From: Actinomycetes bacterium
GTDB lineage: Bacteria; Actinomycetota; Acidimicrobiia; Acidimicrobiales; Microtrichaceae
Length of the DNA: 5,757 nt
Assembly (NCBI GenBank): GCA_023423215.1
Contig: JAFAFZ010000365.1
Coordinates: 1-5,757, forward strand
Direction: 5' to 3'
Part shown: positions 1 to 5,548 of the stretch, piece after piece
How the letters are laid out: the number at the start of each line of letters is the position of its first letter
How positions within the stretch are numbered: position 1 is the first letter of the stretch
Made by a program: the position numbers and the translations under genes
The notes under the pieces: model-generated
What the model was told of the DNA's origin: nothing
Database searches by the model: none
Seen by the model: only the letters and a program-made list of their open reading frames with translations

Positions 1-18
1 CCCGTTCGATCGCCCACC

Positions 19-135
19 CCGACGCGTCGCCCAGGTCCACATGGGGACCCGACCGACACTTCGAGCCCACCGGCACCGGACGAACACGTCTCGACGGGTC
101 GCCCTCGCCCGGATGTGGGCCCTACCGACACGTCG
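19..135. repeat. Four-core hairpin element, left copy (3' flank of folD)
   Basis: This fills most of the 185-bp non-coding stretch at the left edge. Four 10-bp cores of the form CGAC-NN-GTCG lie at 20-29 (CGACGCGTCG), 54-63 (CGACACTTCG), 92-101 (CGACGGGTCG) and 126-135 (CGACACGTCG), so successive starts are 34, 38 and 34 bp apart. Within each 34-bp pair the two cores are largely complementary to each other. The 23-bp spacer between them holds a small stem: GGTCC 34-38 with GGACC 45-49 around loop ACATGG, and GCCC 107-110 with GGGC 117-120. Each half can therefore fold as a 45-bp imperfect hairpin. The element begins about 50 bp past the folD stop codon. The same architecture recurs at 3027-3143. 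Its function is inferred: terminator, 3'-end processing element or protein-binding array. More units could lie beyond the window edge. I see no gene in 1-185. Confidence 0.72.
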
Positions 136-185
136 ATCGCTCGGACAGGCGGCGCGGAACGCAGGGGCCAACCCGACGAGCGACG

Positions 186-1043
186 TCAGCCGGCGGCGCG
201 CTCTGCGGCTTCGATGGTGTTGAGGAGCAGGAACGCCCGGGTCAGCGGGCCGACGCCGCCGATGCGGGGCGAGAGCCAGCCGGCGACCTCGGCCACACCG
301 TCGTCGACGTCGCTCACGGCCCTGCCGTCCACGAAGCTCACGCCGGCGGCGACCACGGCGGCACCGGGGCGCACCATGTCGGCGGTGATCAGGCCCGGAG
401 CACCCGCCGCTGCGATCACGATGTCGGCCGTGCGCGTGTACGCGCCGATGTCCTCGATCCCGGTGTGCACGACCGTGACAGCCGCGTTCGCCTCGGGCGA
501 CTTCAGCGCGAGCAGGTTCGCCAGCGGCCGACCGATCGTCAGGCCTCGGCCGACGATCACGACGTGCTGGCCCGCGACGGGCACCTCGTAGGAGTGCAGC
601 ATGTGCACGATGCCGCGCGGCGTGCAGGCGAGCGGGGCCGGCTCGCCCATGACCAGCCGGCCGAGGTTCGTCGGGTGCAGCCCGTCCGCGTCCTTCGCCG
701 GGTCGACGCGCAGCAGAGCGGCGCCGTAGTCCAAGCCCTTCGGGAAGGGGTACTGCACGATGAACGCGTCGACCGCGGGGTTGGCGTTCAGCTCGTCGAC
801 GGCCGCCTCGACCTCGGCCTGGGTCGCCGTGGCCGGCAGGCGCCGGTCGACCGACACGAACCCGAGGTCGGCGCAGTCGCGGTGCTTCATGCCGACGTAC
901 TTGGCGCTCGGCCCGTCGTCGCCCACCAGGATCGTGCCCAGTCCGGGCGTGATCCCCCGCTCCGCCAACCGCTCGACACGCACCCGCATGTCGTCCTTCA
1001 GAGCTGCGGCGAGCGCCTCGCCGTCCATCGTGGTGGCCGTCAT
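186..1043 (-). CDS. folD: FolD: bifunctional methylenetetrahydrofolate dehydrogenase / methenyltetrahydrofolate cyclohydrolase
   Basis: Cytosolic enzyme of one-carbon metabolism. It oxidises 5,10-methylene-THF to 5,10-methenyl-THF using NADP and hydrolyses that to 10-formyl-THF, feeding purine and formyl-Met-tRNA synthesis. The 285 residues match the family's usual length. Visible motifs, in order: substrate/catalytic segment SAKYVGMK (Tyr49, Lys53), VQYPFP with Gln97, KDADGLHP with Asp120, the CTPRGI loop (140-144), the Rossmann nucleotide site VGRGLTIGRP (164-173), and C-terminal GGVGPLTRAFLL (262-273). The GRG-T-GRP form is common in actinobacterial FolD. The usual VQLPLP reads VQYPFP here, a mild substitution beside the active site. 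I chose the ATG at 1043 over an in-frame GTG at 1064: it gives the normal distance to the MDGEAL segment, and TAGGAT lies 7 nt upstream, usable as a -10 box for a leaderless transcript or as an AGGA ribosome site. The gene is divergent from the lipoprotein gene. A four-core repeat follows its stop. Confidence 0.96.
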   Translation of the reverse strand: MTATTMDGEALAAALKDDMRVRVERLAERGITPGLGTILVGDDGPSAKYVGMKHRDCADLGFVSVDRRLPATATQAEVEAAVDELNANPAVDAFIVQYPFPKGLDYGAALLRVDPAKDADGLHPTNLGRLVMGEPAPLACTPRGIVHMLHSYEVPVAGQHVVIVGRGLTIGRPLANLLALKSPEANAAVTVVHTGIEDIGAYTRTADIVIAAAGAPGLITADMVRPGAAVVAAGVSFVDGRAVSDVDDGVAEVAGWLSPRIGGVGPLTRAFLLLNTIEAAERAAG

Positions 1044-1050
1044 CGCGGCG

Positions 1051-1056
1051 ATCCTA
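1051..1056 (-). promoter_or_regulatory. Candidate -10 box for folD (leaderless)
   Basis: Read on the minus strand this is TAGGAT, matching the TANNNT -10 pattern, with exactly 7 nt between it and the ATG at 1043. That geometry would start transcription at or near the A of the ATG. The embedded AGGA, 8 nt from the ATG, could alternatively act as a Shine-Dalgarno site. I found no convincing -35 hexamer, so this rests on one hexamer and its spacing. Confidence 0.5.
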
Positions 1057-1142
1057 CGGTGCACCCCGCCGGCACCCCATTCCGCCCCCGACGCCTCTCG
1101 ATGCAGGCCCTCAGGAGCGCCACGGAGCGCGCCCGGTGTCCG

Positions 1143-1173
1143 TTGCGGGTCGCACGGGCGGGTCCTCTACGGT
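1143..1173 (+). promoter_or_regulatory. Candidate promoter of the lipoprotein gene
   Basis: TACGGT at 1168-1173 matches the TANNNT -10 pattern and ends 8 nt before the ATG at 1182, as expected for a leaderless transcript. TTGCGG at 1143-1148 could be a weak -35 (TTG matched) with a rather long 19-bp spacer. No Shine-Dalgarno sequence precedes the ATG, which supports the leaderless reading. The 138-bp gap from folD (1044-1181) otherwise shows nothing I can name. Confidence 0.45.
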
Positions 1174-1181
1174 GCTGTGCC

Positions 1182-2987
1182 ATGCAGCGCAGCACGGACG
1201 GGACGACCTCCCGCCGCTCCACGACCCGCCCGTCCCGCCGCCCCTCGAGCCGCCGTCGCACGACCCTCGTCCGCGGCGGTGCGCTCCTCGCCCTGGTGGT
1301 GCTCGGCGCCGGCTGCGCGGGCACCGGCGGTGGCGGCACGCTGCTCGTCGCCGAGGGCACGCCGAGCTCGCCCGACGGCGTGAGGATCTGGTCGGCGGAA
1401 CCCGGCGAGGAGCTCGACGACGAGCGCCTCGTCATCGAGTCCGCCCTGCGACCCAACTCGATCGCCACCCGCGTCGAGGACGGCACCACCTGGGTCAACG
1501 GCCTGGGCCGCACGTGGTCCGGGGCCGACCTGCTGTCCTACTCCGACGCCACGCGCAGCAGCCTGATCGGCGTGCGACCCGGTGACGAGCCCGACGTGCT
1601 GGCCACGGCGACCAACGTCCAGACGACGGTCCTGCGCCGCGGTGCCTACGTGCGCACCAGCGACGGCTGCATCCTGGCCACCTCGGCCACCGAGACCGAG
1701 GACGTGGGCACCGGGTCCTGCGCCATCAGCTCGGACGAGCGCTGGGTCGTGTCCTGGCCGAACGCCTCGGGTGACGAGGGCGGCGCGCTCACCATCCGCG
1801 ACCTGCGCCACGACCGGGACGACGAGGTCGAGCTCGACGGCACCGTGCTGAACGCGGTCGTGCTGTCCGCGGGCGCCAAGGTGTTCGCCACGGTCGAGGT
1901 CGCCGACGGCGTCCAGGGCGTCGTGCTCGACGCGACCGACGGCTCCGAGGTCGGCCGCACCGCGACGTTCCCCTACATGGACGTCTCGACCGTCAGCGCC
2001 GAGGCGACCGGCTTCGTCATCATCAGCACCGACGCGGCCACCAGCGAGGAGAGCGACGGCACACCGTTCACCACGCTCTCCTACGTCGACCCCGACGACG
2101 CAGAGGTCACCGAGATCGACTCCGGCTACTACCTCGTCCCCGTCGACACCGGCGAGGACATCACCTACCTGTCCTACGGCGAGGAGCTGGCCGACAGCTC
2201 GGTGCGCGAGTGGGTCCCCGGTGACGACGAGCCGCACGTGCTGCTCGAGGGCCAGGTCGGCGCCGGCACCGCCGACGGGCGCCTGATCGTCCTGCGTGAG
2301 GTCGCCGCGACGGGGACGGACCCGGCGGGTGTCGAGATCTGGCGGCCCGACGCCGCACACCACCTGTCCAAGGTGCTCACCGTCCCGGCGCCGGCCGACT
2401 CGCTGCCGCTGGAAGAGGGCGGCACGGGCGCCGTCGTGTCACGGGCGTGGGTGCGGGGCAGCATGCTGCACCTGCAGCTCGACCAGGGCATGGCCAGCTC
2501 CTACGTGCGGGTCGACATGGTCGGCGATCACACCGACGCGCCGGTCGAGAACGAAGAGGGCGTGCTGCTCGAGTCCCTCGACGCGGACGGCACCGCGCTG
2601 CTGACCCAGCGCGACGAGGCTGCCGGCGACGAGGCGATCCTGGTCGTCCGCCCGCATGACCACCACCCCACCGAGCGCGGTCGGTTCGCCGGCACCGGGC
2701 TGAACCTGATCCACGAGGGCGTCGTGTACGTGACCAGCATCGCCGGCTCGAGCGCCGCCCCCGAGGTGTCGGTGCACTCGATCCGGGCGACCGGCGAGGA
2801 GCGCCGGGAGCTGCTGTGGGAGGACCGCCAGCTGGCCGGCGCCACGTGGCCCGAGCAGAACGGCGCGACGGTCACCTCGATCACGACCGTCGGCAGCCTC
2901 ATCGCCCAGCAGCAGCAGGCCGCCCAGTCGCAGGGCGGAGCCGGCGCGGCGGGCGGACCGGCCGACAGCGCCACCGGCACTCCCTGA
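1182..2987 (+). CDS. Predicted secreted lipoprotein with propeller-like repeats, function unknown
   Basis: A 601-residue protein I do not recognise as a named family. The N-terminus (1-32) is rich in Arg, Ser and Thr, including SRRRTTLV at 23-30, loosely like a twin-arginine motif. A hydrophobic stretch GALLALVVLGAG (33-44) then runs into Cys45, the likely lipidated residue. The lipobox is imperfect, with Gly at -3, but within what broad lipobox patterns allow. A Gly-rich linker (46-52) follows. The rest is acidic and beta-rich, with repeats of the 'sxDxxxxv' type seen in TolB/WD40-like propellers (AISSDERWVVSW 181-192, LDADGTALLT 466-475). Cys163 and Cys180 could form a disulfide once exported. 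The tail (about 575-601) is a low-complexity Gln/Ala/Gly/Pro stretch. The frame stays open upstream to 465, but that part is antisense to folD. The ATG at 1182 gives the signal peptide and sits 8 nt after TACGGT. The gene stands alone and is convergent with the amidase gene. Membrane-anchored and extracytoplasmic location is inferred; the ligand is unknown. Confidence 0.85.
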   Translation: MQRSTDGTTSRRSTTRPSRRPSSRRRTTLVRGGALLALVVLGAGCAGTGGGGTLLVAEGTPSSPDGVRIWSAEPGEELDDERLVIESALRPNSIATRVEDGTTWVNGLGRTWSGADLLSYSDATRSSLIGVRPGDEPDVLATATNVQTTVLRRGAYVRTSDGCILATSATETEDVGTGSCAISSDERWVVSWPNASGDEGGALTIRDLRHDRDDEVELDGTVLNAVVLSAGAKVFATVEVADGVQGVVLDATDGSEVGRTATFPYMDVSTVSAEATGFVIISTDAATSEESDGTPFTTLSYVDPDDAEVTEIDSGYYLVPVDTGEDITYLSYGEELADSSVREWVPGDDEPHVLLEGQVGAGTADGRLIVLREVAATGTDPAGVEIWRPDAAHHLSKVLTVPAPADSLPLEEGGTGAVVSRAWVRGSMLHLQLDQGMASSYVRVDMVGDHTDAPVENEEGVLLESLDADGTALLTQRDEAAGDEAILVVRPHDHHPTERGRFAGTGLNLIHEGVVYVTSIAGSSAAPEVSVHSIRATGEERRELLWEDRQLAGATWPEQNGATVTSITTVGSLIAQQQQAAQSQGGAGAAGGPADSATGTP

Positions 2988-3026
2988 TACCGAGCAGCCG
3001 GCGCCGCCGAATCCACGTGCCTGCGA

Positions 3027-3143
3027 CCGACGTGTCGTCCGGGCCCACCGACGGGCCCCACCGACGTGTCGACCCGGACCCCCAACCGCACCACCCGACC
3101 GACGTGTCGACCAGGCCCACCGACGGGCCCCACCGACGCGCCG
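3027..3143. repeat. Four-core hairpin element, right copy (between convergent genes)
   Basis: Occupies most of the 189-bp gap between the lipoprotein stop (2987) and the amidase stop (3177). Cores lie at 3028-3037, 3062-3071 and 3100-3109 (all CGACGTGTCG) and 3134-3143 (CGACGCGCCG), with the same 34/38/34 spacing as the copy at 19-135. Spacer stems are GGGCCC 3041-3046 with GGGCCC 3053-3058, and GGCCC 3114-3118 with GGGCC 3125-3129, both around loop ACCGAC. In plus-strand RNA the first unit folds perfectly: 10 bp between cores (two G-U pairs), a 3x3 internal loop, 6 bp, then the hexaloop. The two halves are a direct repeat: 3025-3073 and 3097-3145 match at 45 of 49 positions with a 72-bp offset. 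Placement suits a bidirectional terminator or a dispersed REP-like element; neither is proven. Confidence 0.78.
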
Positions 3144-3152
3144 ACGACACGA

Positions 3153-3168
3153 CGGGCGGGCGGGCCCG
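3153..3168 (-). terminator. Short GC hairpin just past the amidase stop
   Basis: CGGGC (3153-3157) pairs with GCCCG (3164-3168) around a six-base loop, 8 bp beyond the amidase stop codon. No U-tract follows on the minus strand, so at most it would be an I-shaped terminator of the kind proposed for high-GC actinobacteria. It may cooperate with the adjacent four-core element. In this base composition a 5-bp stem is weak evidence. Confidence 0.3.
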
Positions 3169-3176
3169 CAGGATCG

Positions 3177-4592
3177 TCAGCCGACGAGCGCCGGCCAGCG
3201 GTCCGCCCACGGCGCGGCGGCCTCGATCTGCGAACCCAGTCGCAGCAGCACCGCCTCGGACCACGGGGCGGCGACGAACTGCACACCGACCGGCAGACCT
3301 GACTCGGACTGGTGCAGGGGCAGCGAGAGCGCCGGCTGGCCGGTGACGTTGAACATGGCGGTGTAGGCCGCCATCGGCGTCGCGTTGAACAGCGGCATGT
3401 TCGGGTCGACGTCGGACCCGTTCCAGATCCAACCGACCTCGGGCGGCTCGATCGCCATCGTCGGCGTGACCAGCACGTCGAAGTCGCGGCCGAACTGCTC
3501 GGTCAGCAGGCGTGACGCACGCTGCAGCCGCATCTCGGCGCGGGCGAAGTCGATCGACGACGTCGCCATCGCCTGGTCCCAGTTCGCTCGGTTGTGCGGC
3601 TCGATGCGATCGACGTCCAGCCCCTCGATGCCGGCGCTGATCGTGGCCCACACGGTCAGGAAGGCCTCGAGGAACGCGCCCGCGTCGGGCCAGGTCGGAT
3701 CGTCCTGGACGACGTCGTGGCCGAGGTCGGACAGCAGGTCCGCGGCACGGGTCGCGGCGTCGACGCAGGCAGGGCTCACCTCGATGCCGAGCGCGTTCGA
3801 CGTCGCCACCCGGATGCGCAAGCGACCGGGTGCGGTACCGACCTCGGCAGCGAACGAGCGCTCGGGCGGCGGGGCGACGTTCCACGCACCCGGGTCCGGC
3901 GCGGCCAGGACGTCCAGCGCGGCGGCCGAGTCGGCCACGGTGCGGCTCACGACGCCCGAGGTCGCCGCTGCGGTCATCTCCTCGCACCAGTCGGTCACGC
4001 GGTTGCGGCTGGGCTTCAACCCGACGAGCCCGTTGCACGACGCAGGGATGCGGATCGAGCCGCCGCCGTCCGACGCGTGCGCGATCGGCGCCATGCCGGC
4101 AGCGACCGCGGCGCCCGCCCCGCCGGAGGAGCCGCCCGGGGTGTGGGCGGGGTTCCACGGGTTGCGCGTCGCGCCGAAGCGATCGCTCTCGGTCACCGAG
4201 ATCGTGCCGAACTCGGGGGTCGTCGTCTTGCCCATCAGGACGAACCCGGCGGAGCGGAAGCGGGTGACCGGCAGCGAGTCGACGTCGACCGGTTCGTCCG
4301 ACACGCCGTTCGAGCCGTGCGAGGTCGGCCAGCCCGCGACGTCGTTCAGGTCCTTGATCGGGATCGGCACACCGAGGAACGGCGGCAGCTCGTCGATCGG
4401 CTCGTTCGCCAGCCGCTCGCCGGCGGCGACCGCGTCGGCGCGCGCACGCTCGTCGTCGCGCAGCGCGAAGGCGTTCAGCGTCGGGTCGAAGGTGTCGACC
4501 TGGGCCAGGTAGTGGTCCAGGACCTCCACCGGGCTGATCTGGCGGGCACGGATCGCGGCAGCGACGTCGAGCGCCGAGTCGAAGCGGGTCAT
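3177..4592 (-). CDS. Amidase-signature family hydrolase
   Basis: A 471-residue amidase-signature enzyme, the usual length for the family, expected to hydrolyse a C-N amide bond in the cytosol. The Ser-cisSer-Lys triad is complete: Lys80 in PIPIKDLNDV, cis-Ser155 in the Gly/Ser-rich TPGGSSGG (151-158), and nucleophile Ser179 in SDGGGSIRIPAS (174-185), with the family's 24-residue gap between the two serines. GLVGLKPSRNRV (188-199) and C-terminal VTGQPALSLPLH (416-427) are also typical. The SDGGGSIRIPASCNGLVGLKPS wording recalls amidases often labelled 6-aminohexanoate-cyclic-dimer hydrolase-like, but the substrate cannot be read from sequence. The GGSSGG spacing and downstream architecture do not specifically suggest GatA, and no gatB or gatC is nearby. 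No signal peptide is visible. The start ATG overlaps the methyltransferase stop as ATGA, and only a distant GGCGG precedes it, so translation is probably coupled to the upstream gene. Confidence 0.93.
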   Translation of the reverse strand: MTRFDSALDVAAAIRARQISPVEVLDHYLAQVDTFDPTLNAFALRDDERARADAVAAGERLANEPIDELPPFLGVPIPIKDLNDVAGWPTSHGSNGVSDEPVDVDSLPVTRFRSAGFVLMGKTTTPEFGTISVTESDRFGATRNPWNPAHTPGGSSGGAGAAVAAGMAPIAHASDGGGSIRIPASCNGLVGLKPSRNRVTDWCEEMTAAATSGVVSRTVADSAAALDVLAAPDPGAWNVAPPPERSFAAEVGTAPGRLRIRVATSNALGIEVSPACVDAATRAADLLSDLGHDVVQDDPTWPDAGAFLEAFLTVWATISAGIEGLDVDRIEPHNRANWDQAMATSSIDFARAEMRLQRASRLLTEQFGRDFDVLVTPTMAIEPPEVGWIWNGSDVDPNMPLFNATPMAAYTAMFNVTGQPALSLPLHQSESGLPVGVQFVAAPWSEAVLLRLGSQIEAAAPWADRWPALVG

Positions 4593-5479
4593 GTTGCGAC
4601 GCTACCGCCGGACCACCGGCCCGGTTCGGCCGCCCGCTGGGCCAGGACCTCGAGCCGGACGTAGGTCTGGTCGTAGGTGCCGTCCCAGTGGCGCAGCTCG
4701 TCGATGCCGGCCACCGCGGTGTCGTGGAAGGTGGCGGCCGAGTCGGCGGACATCGTGTGGGTGTAGGCCTGCTCGACCTGCGAGGTGAACCACCCGATCA
4801 GCCCGTCGCGGTCGAACGCCCGGCGCTGTGCGACGGTCAGCACGTCGTTCGGCTCGACGACGAAGCCGGCCCGCTCCAGCAGGCCGAGGTACGTGCCGGC
4901 ATCGGCGAAGCACCACGGCTCGACCGGACCGCCGAGCGGGGCCGACCACCGGTCCAGCCGGGCCATGGTCGTGGCGATGTTGCCGTGGCCGCCCATCTCC
5001 AGGCGCAGGCGGCCGCCCGGAGCCAGCACCGAGTGGGCGGCGGCCAGGACGGACGGGTGGTCGCGCAAGGGCACCCAGTGCAGCGCCGCCCGGGACAGGA
5101 CGACGTCGAAGGGCCGGTCGTCGCCCAACCCGGCCACGGCGGCGTCCATCGTCTGCGCCGCACCCTGCACGAAGCGCTGGTTCGGACGGGCGACGCGCTC
5201 GGCCTGCTCCAGCAGCGAGGGCTGCGGGTCCAGGCCGACGACCTCTCCGTCCGGGACCAGCGCCGCCAGCTTGGCCGTCAGGTCGCCCGACCCGCAACCC
5301 ACGTCGAGGATCCGCTCGTCACCGCGCAGCGCCAGCGCCGCCACGAAGCGGTCGTCGTGGAGGCGGTGGTGCGACGTGTTCGCCGCGTAGCTCGCACCGT
5401 CCCACGCCGGCAGGTCGTCGACGCCAGCCTTGCCGGAACGGCCATCGGTTCCCATATGTTGAGACTTTGATCCTGACAT
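4589..5479 (-). CDS. Class I SAM-dependent methyltransferase (trans-aconitate methyltransferase-like)
   Basis: A 296-residue Rossmann-fold methyltransferase. Motif I is ILDVGCGSGDLT (57-68). The acidic residue after strand 2 is Asp84 in VVGLDPQ, positioned to bind the SAM ribose. FDVVLSRAALHWV (124-136) is the strand-4 region and LAPGGRLRLEM (152-162) the usual post-motif. WDGASYAANTSHH near residues 26-38 and the ALHWV wording resemble the trans-aconitate methyltransferase (Tam) group, so a small carboxylate substrate is possible but not shown. The frame is open back to a GTG at 5626, but that would overlap argJ and its first 49 residues look non-coding. I chose the ATG at 5479 because TACCGT sits 7 nt upstream. 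An in-frame ATG at 5455 is the alternative, with only an AGGA 15 nt away. The first ten codons are unusually AT-rich for this window. The stop overlaps the amidase start by 4 bp, indicating an operon. Confidence 0.9.
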   Translation of the reverse strand: MSGSKSQHMGTDGRSGKAGVDDLPAWDGASYAANTSHHRLHDDRFVAALALRGDERILDVGCGSGDLTAKLAALVPDGEVVGLDPQPSLLEQAERVARPNQRFVQGAAQTMDAAVAGLGDDRPFDVVLSRAALHWVPLRDHPSVLAAAHSVLAPGGRLRLEMGGHGNIATTMARLDRWSAPLGGPVEPWCFADAGTYLGLLERAGFVVEPNDVLTVAQRRAFDRDGLIGWFTSQVEQAYTHTMSADSAATFHDTAVAGIDELRHWDGTYDQTYVRLEVLAQRAAEPGRWSGGSVAT

Positions 5480-5486
5480 GTGGACC

Positions 5487-5492
5487 ACGGTA
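5487..5492 (-). promoter_or_regulatory. Candidate -10 box for the methyltransferase-amidase operon
   Basis: Minus-strand TACCGT, a TANNNT match, ends 7 nt before the ATG at 5479, the same geometry as at folD. It lies in the 69-bp divergent gap shared with the argJ-like gene (5480-5548). No clear -35 or Shine-Dalgarno is seen. It supports 5479 as both transcription and translation start. Confidence 0.45.
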
Positions 5493-5548
5493 GCGGATGC
5501 GCAACGCCGCGCGCATCCCGGTTCGGCCGGTGCCAGACTTCGGTCGCC

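Noticed and set aside
41..223. 60-residue plus-strand ORF at the left edge
   Set aside because: It crosses the repeat element and the folD 3' end, is Arg/Thr-rich, and has no ribosome site or family resemblance.
1044..1064. GTG start at 1064 for folD
   Set aside because: The ATG at 1043 has the better spacing to TAGGAT and the normal FolD N-terminal length.
465..1181. In-frame extension of the lipoprotein ORF back to 465
   Set aside because: It is antisense to folD, its translation is Arg/Val/Asp-rich filler, and it would bury the signal peptide and lipobox.
2908..2921. CAG triplet run as a microsatellite
   Set aside because: Just four or so units encoding the Gln part of the lipoprotein's low-complexity tail, within the reading frame and unremarkable.
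3027..3143. CRISPR array
   Set aside because: Only four short palindromic cores, unequal 34/38-bp spacing, near-identical spacers and no cas genes.
3154..3164. G-quadruplex from GGGCGGGCGGG
   Set aside because: Only three G-runs; a fourth suitable run is lacking nearby, and the segment pairs better with the adjacent CCC.
2899..4158. 419-residue minus-strand ORF overlapping the amidase gene and the convergent gap
   Set aside because: It is an Arg-rich frame-shifted shadow of the amidase gene, running through the repeat element and the lipoprotein 3' end, with no domain visible.
3594..4664. 356-residue plus-strand ORF antisense to the amidase gene (and similar long ORFs at 1167-2363 and 4688-5470)
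   Set aside because: High-GC antisense shadows made of Arg/Gly/Val/Asp, with no motifs. The opposite strand carries clear enzymes or a clear signal peptide.
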